Shown: positions 26,416-37,667, numbered from the stretch's first letter. The stretch: DNA of 64,000 bases from Lateolabrax maculatus (GCA_031216445.1 CM062201.1:4023501-4087500), one strand, 5' to 3'. Numbers and translations: made by a program. The notes: generated from the sequence alone by a model not told the origin.

Positions 26416-26629
26416 AAGAGCCCCACCTCCAGCAGCTGGCTCCGCGGACCAGGAAGATGACACTTTCTTGTCGTCTTATCCAACATCCAGTCATCGCTTG
26501 CAACCATTAACTCCAGAATCAAGCCCTACAGTCCTGCTCGGCAGCCTCAGCAACTTGGTTTTCTGGGCACCACCAGACTGTTTTCCTCCTCAACCGCAGG
26601 GCCACCGCCATAATCCCCATTCACAGACA

Positions 26630-26885
26630 CTGCTACCCTGAAATTATCCGGTCAAGGTATATGTGTGAACGCAAATGTCCGCGTCAGTCGGAGCGGACTT
26701 TAACCGGCCAGCTCTTGAGCACAAGTACGGGTGAACCATGTGTGCGTACAGTAGGTAATTGTGTGACAATTTGCGGGAACGAGTGGGCGTGTTGACTTCC
26801 AGCAGTCAGCTTTTCTCATCCACAGGTGCCGTTTTTAGAAATGCAGTTGTACTGATAAACGAAGCAGCTGAAAGCTGCTTTATCG
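26630..26885 (+). repeat. dispersed repeat (GTTGACTTCCAGCAGTCAGC type), copy 1
   Basis: CTACCCTGAAATTATCCGG, ATGTGTGCGTACAGTAGG, GTTGACTTCCAGCAGTCAGC and CTGATAAACGAAGCAGC recur in the same order at 31024-31230. The start, TTCACAGACACTG, parallels TTTCACACATGC of the other copy. The class is unknown. Confidence 0.55.
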
Positions 26886-27025
26886 TTTTTCTTTCATCTA
26901 AATATGGCCATAATTTGCAAATGAACATCCTGCTGTACTGAAGGACTAGCGATTGAGACCATTAACTCGGTCGAAGAAATGTTTTCTGAGGAGGTGGGTC
27001 AGGTGAGAAGTTTTCTCATATCATA

Positions 27026-27228
27026 ATATGCATTTTCTGACTTTCCAGAGACCAAAAATTGAGTATTGCGTTATTTCAGGCAAGCCACGGAGTCAAGCTC
27101 AGCTCAATATCCCAGCAACATCAGCTGATTATCTTCTACGCATCTATTGGCAATCTCATTCAGGGCGCCCTATTTAAGCTGCTTTAGCCTGCCTATCCTT
27201 GCTGCTTCCTCCGCAAACTGCTTCACAA
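27026..27228 (+). repeat. duplicated segment, copy 2 (uninterrupted)
   Basis: It matches 25956-26183 over about 200 bases with small indels, including GGCGCCCTATTTAAGCTGCT. The similarity begins at ATCATAATATG, upstream of the point where the LTR split copy 1. It continues into 27229-27700, for which copy 1 has no equivalent. TATTTAAG could be a promoter TATA of the parent element. Confidence 0.65.
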
Positions 27229-27844
27229 CCCACCTCCACCCCAGCTCCTCCCTTCATGCTGTGTCCAACTTATCAATGTCATTTATGTTGTCATTGATGC
27301 CGGCTCTGTTCTCTACCCTACTGGGGGTTCTTGCTGCTGCTTTCCCTGTGTGTGTGCATGGAAGGGCAGGGATGTGTGCTCTCCCTGCCTTAAGCTTTCC
27401 ACGTATGCACCTGGCAGGGAGGTCCCAGAACAGAGCATATCGGCAAATACATCTAACTGCAAATATATCTACCGCATGTAAATCAAGTTTCTTTGTCATA
27501 GTGGTCCTGACTAAATTAATATTTAAAATGAACATCATTGCATGTCACAATGAATGTCAAATGAAATGTCCTTATCATCCATACCCAAATCTATGCCCAT
27601 GCACTGCATACAAGAATGCATGCATTGTTCTTAAGTTCTACAGTAGACATCCCAGTCGTGGACAAGACTGTACTTTATTCCTTGTAAGCAACCTTATTCA
27701 TTCTTTATGCGTAATCTTTAAATAAAGTTAATATAGTATACTAAAAAAAACAAACAGCATTTCTGAGGCAGCGATCAGTATTCACTTTGAAGGAGAATAA
27801 CCATCCAGGACCATGATGTTGCTGAAAGCAGTGGAGTTTAGCAC

Positions 27845-27915
27845 ATGATGAATACTTAATGTGTCTTTTACACTCACTTGTCAGTTTATTGGGTAGGCTT
27901 ATGGTGCTTCTATTG
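27845..27915. repeat. possible Tc1-like terminus
   Basis: CACTCACTTGTCAGTTTATT followed by GGGTAGGC resembles the inverted terminal sequence of a vertebrate Tc1-like element. No transposase follows. Confidence 0.25.
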
Positions 27916-28204
27916 CGCTTAAACAATCAACAATGTTTGATCATTCTCCTTTAATTTGTCAATTGGTATCTGCTTTATGATTTTGGTTTCAGTGCATCTT
28001 TCGTTTCAGTGCATCTTTGTTTACTGACTTACACTCCACTGCTTTCAACATCAAAAATACAATAAAATAAAATAAAAATCAATCATATTAATGCATTGAA
28101 TCATCATGAGTCATGCGTTACTTGAGATTTGTACCCTTACTATAAAGCGTTACATATTTGTTTTACAAAAGCCCTTAAACATTTTTTTAAACCACTTTTG
28201 TTTA

Positions 28205-28660
28205 AAGAAGAGCATTGGTCAGTAAACACATTCTTGACAGCTGCATCCGACATGGGGAAGAAAGAGCCAGACACACCACTGGGAGCAACCTCAGACTCAA
28301 TGGCTGGTGTGGGCTGAGATGGAGGAATCATCTTCCCTTTTTCCTTCAGTCCCCAAAAGGAAGAACAATCCCGGATGTCCTGCTCATCTACTGTGGCGGC
28401 AACGACCTGGGCACAGCAAAGGCGTGGAGCTCGTCACAGCGATGAGGCAGGACCTGCTGCACCTCACAACACTTTTAAAGAAACAAAGATCATCTCATCA
28501 TCTATCAACGAGCGTTGTCAGTGGAGGAAAGCAGATCCAGGAAAAATCAAGACCAGAATGTGGGTGAACAGTGGCATGTTTCTGAGGGATGTAGTTCATT
28601 TCACCAATTCAGGAAATTATGTATTTTTAAGTAGCATCACAGATTCTCTTGAGGATCCAA
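28205..28660 (+). pseudogene. SGNH-hydrolase-like domain relic from a mobile element
   Basis: Three overlapping plus-strand frames together resemble the SGNH/GDSL hydrolase-like domain that fish carry in many repeat copies, notably in DIRS/Ngaro-type retroelements. Visible parts are TTGSNLRLNGWCGLRW, then IPDVLLIYCGGNDLGTAK, whose GGND corresponds to the conserved G-x-N-D block, then ELVTAMRQDLLHLTTLLK, then FSINERCQWRKADPGKI-like text and MFLRDVVHFTNSGNYVFLS, where DVVH stands at the D-x-x-H catalytic block. The N-terminal serine block is degraded (ILDSCI at about 28226). At least two frameshifts break it. No tyrosine recombinase or RT is adjacent, so the parent element is inferred. Confidence 0.6.
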
Positions 28661-28789
28661 AGCGGGTAAAGTTCTTATTTCAAGTTTTCTTTTCTATACT
28701 AGATTGTAGCCTCAACAGGATGTGTATTTTCACCAATAAAATAACTTGTAAATATGACAGGGCAGTCCTCTTTGTGTAAGGATATGTTT

Positions 28790-29770
28790 CCACTTTTTTG
28801 ATGTAGTTAAGTTATATGCAGTACATATTTTACTTTGAAATGAAATATGTTCATCACTCTGTTCCCACACATTCAGGGTTAGCCCTGAGTGTTTTGTTAT
28901 TGTACTGACAAATAAAATCAGTAAAGATTGTTACCCATTCCACTTGTTTTGGAGATTATCACACAACATAGATGTATACAATTTTACCAGAAGGTTTGAA
29001 CTAATTGTGAGATTTATGTTTTCACATATTGCCCAGCCACATTAGAGACTCAGATCATGTAGTTGATGGATGCCACACAGCTGGAAGATAGATAAATGGA
29101 TTAATGCAGGGATGAACCCTTCATAACTGCACTCGACCAATGTTAGGGGTGTCTGTGAAAAAACAGAAAAGTAATCAGCATTTAACAAAACTATGAGAGT
29201 GACATCACTGGGAAACAAACTGTGATAAAGACAGGTTGGTTATAACATTAAATAAAAGGCATGATCTGCTGTCATTTGGAGTGTACATATGACCATGGTA
29301 TTTTAGCATCCAGTACTGGTTGACATGGATGTATGGGATTAGTACTAGGCACTATTACATAGCAAAAGTGAAATGCAAAGCTGGCCACCAAACCTTCAAG
29401 TTTGATTTAAGTATTAACTGATAACATTACCTTGTAATTAATCAATAACGTCAATGACAGACCCATGAAAAGAGAAGACAGCTGGCCAGACAAAATGTAG
29501 GTTTCTTCTTAATACATTAATATATATCCGTTTTAAGTGCCCACCAATGCTAAAGCATTTTGGGTGGGCAAACACTGCATTGTAATAAAATTGACTGCAC
29601 GTTAACTTTGTGCAGCATTAAGTTTTACTATCAGTGTTGACTTACCTTCGCTGTATGGACGGTAGCCCGACATAATGTACATATAACTGATTAGGGAATT
29701 AACACTATAATTTACACCACGCCACTGCCTCTACACGCTAGCAGAGGAATGAACGAAGCCCCGCCTCCAA
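28790..29770. other. no gene seen
   Basis: A/T-rich spacer between the SGNH relic and the hAT element. AATAAAATCAG at 28911-28921 could be the polyadenylation end of the SGNH-bearing element. Confidence 0.4.
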
Positions 29771-30618
29771 CGCTGTATCAGTGTTGCCAACTCCTCAGTA
29801 AGGAAGGTAGGTATTGGCTGTCCTAGAAGTCGCTAAATGATGTCATAGCCTAATTTGCATAATTGTAACGGACGCTGTAGGAAAGAGGAATAATGAGAGA
29901 CAAAACAAGAGTAAAAGAACACCCTAAATATGTTTAGAACTACAAATGAGCTTTCTTCTGTTGATTCTTGTTTTTTTGCTATTGAAAAAGGCCATCACTT
30001 CTCAAAATAACGTAATGACTTTAATGCTTTGTCTAGACTCACATTACATAACTCAATGGGACCGGCAAAGTGACCCAAAACAGAGAGTCTGGCAGAGTTA
30101 CTAAGTTTTTTGTTTTTGGGTTTTTGGGGGTTTTCTTAAGTTTGGTTTAGTTTCTAACCTCCACTTAGGAGGCAGCCAACTAGATGTTCAGCTGATGTCA
30201 CAGAGACACAGTGGACGAGGTGAATAAGTGACTGAGGCTGTGTGAGTCAAATGTGATTTATTTTAGTGGGACAGTGAAGAAACATCTACGTCAGTAGCGG
30301 CTTGACGCGGAGTGTGTGTCTCCTCTGTGCTCTGACTGCAGCTGGGATGCTGCTCGAGGAAACTGAGACTGACCGCCTGTGAGCGCTTTGGGACGGCGGA
30401 GGGGCTCCCAGCAGCACCCGCTGCTCGCTGAGGACAGTTACTGCAGAACAATACGTGCTTTCACGTCAGAGTCTCCAAAACACCAGAAAAGTCTCCAATA
30501 ATACAGAAAATGTCACTAGATTTGTTGCTAGTCGCTTTGACAAAAAAGTCGCCAAGAGGGTTTGGAAAGTCGCCAGATTTAGTGAGAAAGTCGGCACGTT
30601 GGCAACACAGCACTGTAT
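29771..30618. mobile_element. non-autonomous hAT element
   Basis: The element spans 29779-30610 (832 bp), with inverted ends CAGTGTTGCCAAC and, at the other end read in reverse, CTGTGTTGCCAAC (12 of 13 match). Flanking 8-bp repeats CGCTGTAT (29771-29778) and CACTGTAT (30611-30618) agree in 7 of 8 positions, the hAT duplication length. The right part has three spaced AAGTCGCC or AAGTCGGC motifs (30546-30595). It has no transposase frame, so it must have been moved by a related autonomous element. Confidence 0.75.
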
Positions 30619-31023
30619 CCAGTTCTCTTTAATGACATGACAACTAGCTAACAGCAGAGAGAAAAAGACTTGGTTGCGGTTTGGGAGCTCCAGGTGAACT
30701 TGTGGAAGCGTCAGAAGCTTACTACAGTCAGTGTGATCATAGCTGGAGTTTTGTATTTGCATTTCAGATTCCTGGTAACGTTATTGTTTTAATCCTCTGA
30801 AAATATGTAGTCATACAGTTTTTATTAAAGTTAAAATAGAGTAAACTGTCATTTCATTACACTGCCCTTTATAGTGCGCTTCCCTATACAGTATACAGTG
30901 TATAGTAAAACTACTTCACATTTTATGTGGTCGGGAACATTTGAGCTTAAATACACTGCATCAAAGTCCAATCAGTGGCTGGCTTGACTGCACATATACG
31001 GCAACAGCTTTTGTTTCTCTCTA

Positions 31024-31400
31024 GCCCCTTTCACACATGCACAGCTACCCTGAAATACAAAGTCCGGGTAAAGTCCGGTTGAGCCCACGTGTGCATGCAG
31101 CAGGTAACTGTCCGACAGTTCACGGGAGTGAGTGAGCGTGTTGACTTCCAGCAGTCAGCTGCTCTCATCCACAGCCGCTGTGTTTTAAAATGCTGCTGCG
31201 CTGATAAACACAGACTGCGAGAAGCTGCGACAGATAGTGATGATGGGAGAGAGGACTTCCTGTAAAATAAAAGCCAGTTTATTTGTGGTGAAAATCTTCA
31301 AAACGCTGAATTACAAACTATCCAGTGAGTGTGAACGCTTCTGACATGGGTATCTCCTGCTGTGTGCTACATGTGAAAGGGCACCTCCGCACATAGACTG
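31024..31400 (+). repeat. dispersed repeat (GTTGACTTCCAGCAGTCAGC type), copy 2
   Basis: The first 200 bases align with 26630-26885. The remainder (to a CACATAGACTGGACTTCATG region) has no partner in the window but ends with wording, ACATGTGAAAGGGCACCTCC, that mirrors the start CCCCTTTCACACATG, suggesting loose inverted termini. Confidence 0.5.
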
Positions 31401-31619
31401 GACTTCATGTGTGAAAACGGCTTCTGCTCGTTTCTTCACATAGAAGCTAACATTAGCGCTTGTTGTAGTGTACCTCTGCTCAACCAGCGTAACGTTTATT
31501 AAAAGTTAACTTTAATCAAACCTTTAACCTGGTTGTATTATTAAGAAACAACAGAAGAGAGGAACTCGTGGAAGTCATCACTGCTGGTGTTCGGCTCTGG
31601 AGTGGACCACGGGTTCAGT

Positions 31620-31790
31620 AAAGGTGTTTTCTCCTCAATATGCAGATTATATTCAAGTCACACTCTCCTTGCCCCCTCCCTTCAAAACTGACAGAAAGTT
31701 GAAACTGAAAACCAGTCATTGAAAAAAAAAAGTTGAAAAAAGAGTGACATGCAGAAAAAGTCTTCAGACTGTCATTGAAAAAGACAACAG
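31620..31790 (+). repeat. dispersed repeat, inverted partner of 21885-22085
   Basis: CTCAATATGCAGATTATATT, CAGAAAGTTGAAACTGAAAA and GAAAAAAGAGTGACATG match the minus strand of the other copy. Identity looks near 80 percent by eye. Confidence 0.5.
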
Positions 31791-31799
31791 AATAGAAAA

Positions 31800-33405
31800 A
31801 TAGTAAATACAACTGAATCTCATAAAATCATTCTTAATGCCTGTGTTTTATCTTTAGTAAAACTTTTTTTGATGCCAAATTTTATTTTCAATGCCAAATT
31901 TTAAAGTCACTGTTCTGGTTCCATAATGCTCGCTTCCTTTCATTTTCATTGAAGTGAACATGCCACGGACTGAGAGTGACTGGGAGTTTGGGCTTACAAT
32001 GGTCTTGTCCACTGCAACCATGAAGTGTCCAGCTGTCAGGGGAGAACTCCCCAGGAACACAACAGAGGAAAAAGTCGCATTTAAAGTAAAAAAAAAAAAA
32101 AGGAGGTCTTACATCATGACTGTCAAAAGACCACAATAAGAAACTACTGTAAAAATATTTTGGCATCATTTGGCAAAAAATATTCATATTCCAGGTTTTA
32201 CTTTTCTCCACTCAATATGTAAAAAAAATATACCGATGGAACTTTTCAAAATTGTGCTGTTGAAATTATGAAATGCTAAAATATTTGGTGCTTGGTGTAA
32301 CCCTAACCCTTTTGCAATGCTGCCTCTTTTATCATGGCGAGGTAGACATCTGACGTTTACACACGCAACACCGAATAGTGATGCTGAACTGATAAATATG
32401 CACTCCCAGTAAGTAGACCTTTCTTATCTTTCAGACTGAGTCGGCATCCCGGCCCGGCCGTGGGTGTGTGGTTTACACTACTGGGTTAGCTCACTGCGCA
32501 GCAAACTCATTGTTCGGCTTAGTGGGTGAGTAACGTTACTGTCCTACTGCAGCAGAGCTCGAGCTGCTGAGCGCTCTGCTTTAGCTCGTATCTCTTTGAA
32601 CACCCCCCCCCAAAAGCCCAGTCTGCTATGATTGGCCAGATTCTGCTCCCCACCGTGTTTCCGGTCAGCTCAGCCGGTATTTTCAAAGCTACAGATTTAA
32701 TGTAACCGAATATAGCTGCACTTCTACTGTAAATATCACCCCAATAACTGCTTCTAAACAAAAAGACTTCACCGCGCACATGTTCGAGCAGGAAACTGAT
32801 CCAAAATCTTGGGAAAACAACATCTGCGATCAAGATTATATTTTTTCCTGACATTTTCTTCAGGTAAATACTGTTAATATCTCTCTAATCTAATTCATGC
32901 TCTAATTCATTATTTAAAATAGTATTACACGTAGCCTTTTCCACTGACTCGTCATGTTAATATAATTAAGTGAAGGTTTTTACATTTGAATTTTCTTCAA
33001 TGTTTTTTTTTTTTATTAATTATTTTTAAATATATTATACTTCATGATTTTTTAGGAAGCAGGTGTAATATATAGTTGAGATATATAGTGTAAATATAGA
33101 ATATAATACAGAACATATAGATGATGTTTGTCCAGGCCCTAACCCAGCCCACACTCTCTAAGAAGACAAAGAAAAACTCCCACAGAGCTCCACCCATTAA
33201 AAGAAAGTGGAAGAAAGAAGAGCTTGAGATTTTCCTTTTCGCAGGGCGGCAATCTTTGCGTCCTTCCTGTCGTGTGACTTCTGCAACCATGCAACAAATC
33301 AAATTCAGGCTGTCAGAGGTTTTGAACAAGACATCCTTCTCATAGTCCATGCCTTTTTTTCCTCTTCATTGTCCCCAGTGCTCTGACATTCTGTCACCTG
33401 GGAGA
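31800..33405. other. no gene seen
   Basis: It contains an A13 run (32089-32101), a C-run (32604-32611) and A/T-rich stretches. The short frame at 33121-33345 has no known family. Confidence 0.4.
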
Positions 33406-33409
33406 TCTT

Positions 33410-33541
33410 CTAGAGGCAGTGCTACCCTCTCATCAGACTTAACGTCACTTCTGATTCTAATAAACCAAGATGGCGAAATCGCCGACATAGCGGCTTCAAA
33501 GCGGCATGGAGGCTACGTCCAGTTCTTTTATACAGTCTGTG
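33410..33541 (+). repeat. dispersed fish repeat ending ACAGTCTATGG, copy 3 (3' end)
   Basis: GAGGCAGTGCTACCCTCTC, ACCAAGATGGCG and TTATACAGTCTGTGG align with the last 150 bases of the copy at 21190-21656. Confidence 0.5.
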
Positions 33542-34269
33542 GTTTGTGCACAATTTGAATATGTTTGAATATTCACATGGAGATGCTGCATGTGTGTTAG
33601 TGTAAACACTGATCTAATTATTAAGTATTCATCAACACACGCACACAGAGTTTGGAGAAGGTTTTTGGAGGTAACTGGGGCAAAACAGAAAAAATGAAGA
33701 TGGAATAAAGGAGCGTGTAGGTATAAACAAGGAGAGATAAAATGATATAAACAGATGAAGGGAAGGAAAGAATAAACAGAAAGAAACTGATTCATTCTGA
33801 TGTGACAGCTCTGTGGTAAAGGGATACTGTAGCTCACAACACAACATCTGACATTTTATCAGCTTATAAAGTAGTTGATGCTAAGATTAGAGCAAACAGC
33901 TGTCTACTTCTACATCCTGTAGACACAGATCAACATGATCATTTGGAGCAGTGTTTGTGTCCACCTGATGAATGTAAGCCCAATAGTGACTCTCTTTTAG
34001 CTTTAGCTGTTTTTGGAAATAAGTCTGCTAAATGCTCCACTATGTACACAAGCTGGTCTCTAACTGTGTCTGTTTGCTGCCGAGCAGGCAGTGTACAGTG
34101 GGTTCTTCAAGCTTGTTCAATGAAAACAGCTGAGAATGAACCAGACAGGAAATTTAACGCAGAACCAAACCTAGCAGGTCTTGAAAGGTCTTGAAAAGCA
34201 TTGAATTCAGTTTATTAAGAAAAAAGGCCCTAGAAGGTATTAAAAACTCTTAATGTAAAGAACAAAAGT

Positions 34270-35964
34270 TTAAAGGTGACATATTATGCCTGTTTTCCGG
34301 TCCATACTTTCATTTGAGGTCTACTAGAATATGTTTACATACTTTAATATTCAAAAACTTAATACTGTTCATTGTTGCAGCACGCTAGTAGGAGGATAGT
34401 CGAAGTCTCCGTCTCTCTCGCTCTTTGGCGCACATAGATGGCCAGTTGCCGCCTTTCCGAATGTGCTGGATCTCGCTGCCATCAATGCCTGCGTGCCATA
34501 CAGGAGCTGCAGGAATGACAACATCCCCAGAGGGACTTCGTGCTTCAGCTGGCCCAAGAGCTGCGTGCCGAGGGGATGGCATCAGAAGAGCCACCGCGTC
34601 CTGACGTGCCCTTCACGGATGCAGAAGAGCGCAGGAGAATGACCTGCTTGCTGAAAGATAGAGGGTAACGATTTCTAATAGATGGTTCATTTTACCCGTT
34701 GGTAGTTTTAGGTAGCGACCTGGCGGTTTTGCCCCCTAAGAACACATCCACACCCCCTTTCAAAAGTATAGAGTCCAGCACCCTCAAAGACAATAGTGTG
34801 CCAACAGTGTGTGTCTGTGGTGCGTCGGTCTGGCAGACAACCCCCCTTATTGTGGGTAACTGTAATGATGTGCTGGCCTGTACGCAGGAAACAGTTAGAG
34901 GTTACATCAACTTCACCTCAGATGTGCAGCTATGAAAAACACTGCAATAATGATAACAAATTATTTTAAGTGATAGTATAAGGTTCCCGTCCAAAAAGTG
35001 TTATAAAGTTATAGGCTGTGCAGTTCGTAATACCATGCAATACCATATGACCACGAGAGACCAAGGGCTGTTGACAGTATCCGCATTATGTTATGTTACA
35101 CTGTAACTGTACTAATAGCATCGCTAATACTAGTATTGCAGTAACTCTAAGTGTATCCGTGGATCATGATGGTTCCTTTAGCTTGACTTTACACACACAG
35201 TCCACCGGACCACTGCAGCTTTATGCTGTAGCTAGCTAAGCTAACTGCTAAATTAATTCCTTGCAGTTTGACCATTTCTTTTACACACGTACATAGTAAC
35301 CTTCATGGCATGTCTATCGAGCACATTTACATAACGTTACAGCAGCAACACACACAAACCAAGCTCCACAGAAAGCAGCGTGGTAGTTTCCAGCGTATAA
35401 CATACTCTTGGTTATATTTAGTCAGCTTCAAATTAGGCTTAACATTCACACCGTTTCTCTTGACTGTCACTCAGTATTACAACATACGCCCAACATCTCT
35501 CCAGCCTATGGGAGTACAATAGACCCTAGGCACATTAAACATGCAGCATGCCAACGCCAAGTTCAACAGACTAACCTGCTAACTTAACAGAAAAACTGCA
35601 TAAAACATGGCAAAACTCACAGCTTCCAAATTTGAAGCTGGGTCAGGGACAGCCAGTATTGATCATCCTCGAGCTTGCAATGTTACCGGCCCCTCGTTGA
35701 GGGCATGCACATTCCCATGTGGGTGTAGATTCAGTGTGTAAATTCAGTGGGTGGGACCGAGGTTCACATTCAACTTTCTGACGTCAGAAAGGGAGCCAAA
35801 TCTAAACAAGGTTTTTGCACACACATTTTCTAAAAGGTTTAGCAGGAGACAAAGTAAGAGGATGGTCTTTTATCATATGTTGGGGGTCTCTAGACATACC
35901 GGGGACACATATTTATGTTGAAAAGCCATGAAAAAGTGTATTTTGCATAATGTGTGACCTTTAA
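34270..35964 (+). mobile_element. piggyBac-like DNA transposon remnant with TTAA ends
   Basis: TTAA stands at both ends (34270-34273 and 35961-35964). Between them the 16-bp termini AGGTGACATATTATGC and GCATAATGTGTGACCT are inverted repeats with 14 of 16 matches. Inside, at about 34440-34672 on the plus strand, is a transposase fragment: WPVAAFPNVLDLAAINACV, then after a frameshift RDFVLQLAQELRAEGM and DAEERRRMTCLLKDRG. This is like the end of the catalytic domain of piggyBac transposases (DDE_Tnp_1_7). The rest of the 1.69 kb has no coding sequence I recognise. Inactive. Confidence 0.7.
34440..34672 (+). pseudogene. piggyBac-like transposase C-terminal fragment
   Basis: PNVLDLAAINA is the phrase conserved near the end of the catalytic domain in the family. 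A single shift near 34535 moves the reading to DFVLQLAQELRAEGMASEEP, followed by a stop after DRG at 34669. The DDD residues lie further N-terminal and are absent. Confidence 0.65.
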
Positions 35965-36148
35965 GGCACAATATAAAAGTAATACAAGAAAAATAACAAA
36001 ATACAAATTAAAAGGATTTATAAGGATAAAAGTAAAAAAGATTAAAATAAGCTGAAGAAGAACAAGATAGTTTCTAAACAGTAGAATAAAAATTATAGTG
36101 CAGCTAAAGTGCAGTGCAAGATATGAGTAAATAGTCCCCAAGTTTAAC

Positions 36149-36788
36149 TTAATAAAATGCAGTGGTAAACAGAAAAGTCTTAAGCCCTGATTTACAACAA
36201 CTGAGAGTTGGAGCAGACATCAAGGTTTCTGTGAGTTTGTTCCTGATATGTAGTGCATAAAAACTGAATGCTGCTTTTACTGATTTTACAGTTTTATCTT
36301 TGGTCAACTGCTGAACAGTTTGGCACATCCATTCGTTGATATGCTCATGCACTCGTGCTTCTATGGGACCATAGTCACCTGGTGATACTGTTATATAAAT
36401 CTGAGTTGTCTGCATAATTTCAACTGCTAAAGATATTTTTGTTGTCTTTCATAATCCACACTAGTGGAAGCGTGTAGATGCTGAACAGAAGAAGACTGAG
36501 AATGGAGCCTTGGGAGACTCCACCTGCCATTTTTGTACACTCAGATGTGTAATTACTCATCAATACAAAATAGTCCTTGAAGAGAGGTGTTGACTGTTTG
36601 CAGAAGATCTGATGCCATGCCGTTAAAAACATTTTTGATTGGCTGAAAGGTAGATTATCAAGGCAGCTGGAGGAGGATTTTAGATGTTGCGCTAGCTCTT
36701 CCAAGGTTATGTGGTTGGTAGGCTCAAATTGTGTCATGTACTGTAAGCACTTTACCTGTATTGAATGCAGAAGTGTATACAATTTCAT
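36149..36788 (-). mobile_element. L2-like LINE fragment with internal deletion
   Basis: The upstream frame (36788-36420) has an RT portion with ITLEELAQHLKSSSSCLDN, AGGVSQGSILSLLLFSIYTL and MKDNKNIFSS. The next frame (36415-36149) restarts at TTQIYITVSPGDYGPIEARV, just past the Y-x-DD position, so the catalytic aspartates are lost at the frame break. After DKTVKSVKAAFSFYALHIRN the text jumps from the end of the palm region to the very C-terminus (SAPTLSCCKSGLKTFLFTTA), so several hundred bases that usually lie between are missing. An A/T-rich 3' region continues to about 35965, where it meets the TTAA of the piggyBac-like element. Confidence 0.75.
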
Positions 36789-37627
36789 TTTTTAGATTAG
36801 TACATTACAGTGGTGGGGCACAGGTGGTACAACATAAGAGTTATTGTCCACTGTGCTGTCAGTTCTCCTATTGACTTGGTCGGTCAGTGTGACAACACTG
36901 TCTATACACTACAATCACTGATGACATTTTATATTAACCACAGCAATCCTCGGTTGTCTCGGGTCTGATATTCCGTACAATTTTTTCGGTTGGACTTATT
37001 AGCGGACATCGGATTCAGGTATGTTTCCATCCTGTGCAGACATCTTAACACACAGACTCCAGCCCACTACAAGGTCCTGTTGCAGTACCAGTCCCCAGTG
37101 AAAAGCACTTTAGACTTATTAGCATTTAACTAGACGGCAGCGACGGTGTACCGTCCATTCATTGCTCACCAAGCCCTCACCTTAATGGCAGATTCACTGA
37201 ACTTTTATAGCCGGTTCATCAAACAGACCCATAAACATAAAACTGATATGGGGACAGATGGGTGAAATTCTATACAATATATCAGACATAAACCTCTGGA
37301 TCACATTAGTGGTGGTAGTACACAGTCCTAGTTCTATAGAAGCATGGGGAATAGAGGGAATTCAGTTTTTCAGATCTGATTCATTTTTCCATTTGATTAT
37401 AGAGGAGATAAGATCTAGCAATCTGTAAGACTTGTATCTTGCACACCTACTTTGTATATTTAATCCAATATGCAGCATTTAATAAACTATAACTAAAACT
37501 CTTTCCAAAATACGTTTTCTCTCATGTACTGTCTATTAATTTCTTGGGTTGAAAACAGAATTATCTTTTTGGGGCTTCACAGAAAATTAAGCCAATATAT
37601 TCAATATTAAAAACTTTACAACACAGT

Positions 37628-37667
37628 ACGACATCACTACAACTGTGAACTGTTGTAGTGATGTCGT
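37628..37667. repeat. perfect 16-bp inverted repeat (hairpin)
   Basis: ACGACATCACTACAAC (37628-37643) and GTTGTAGTGATGTCGT (37652-37667) are exact reverse complements around an 8-nt loop, TGTGAACT. It lies about 160 bp beyond the 3' end of the hAT transposase fossil. Confidence 0.9.

Noticed and set aside
27147..27725. Plus-strand frame of 192 residues, the longest in the window
   Set aside because: It begins inside the duplicated repeat and no protein family is recognisable.
32295..32312. AACCCTAACCC, telomere-like repeat
   Set aside because: Only two units; likely chance.
32480..32530. GGGTTAGCTCACTGCGCAGC, faintly tRNA-like wording
   Set aside because: It does not form a cloverleaf and lacks A and B box spacing.
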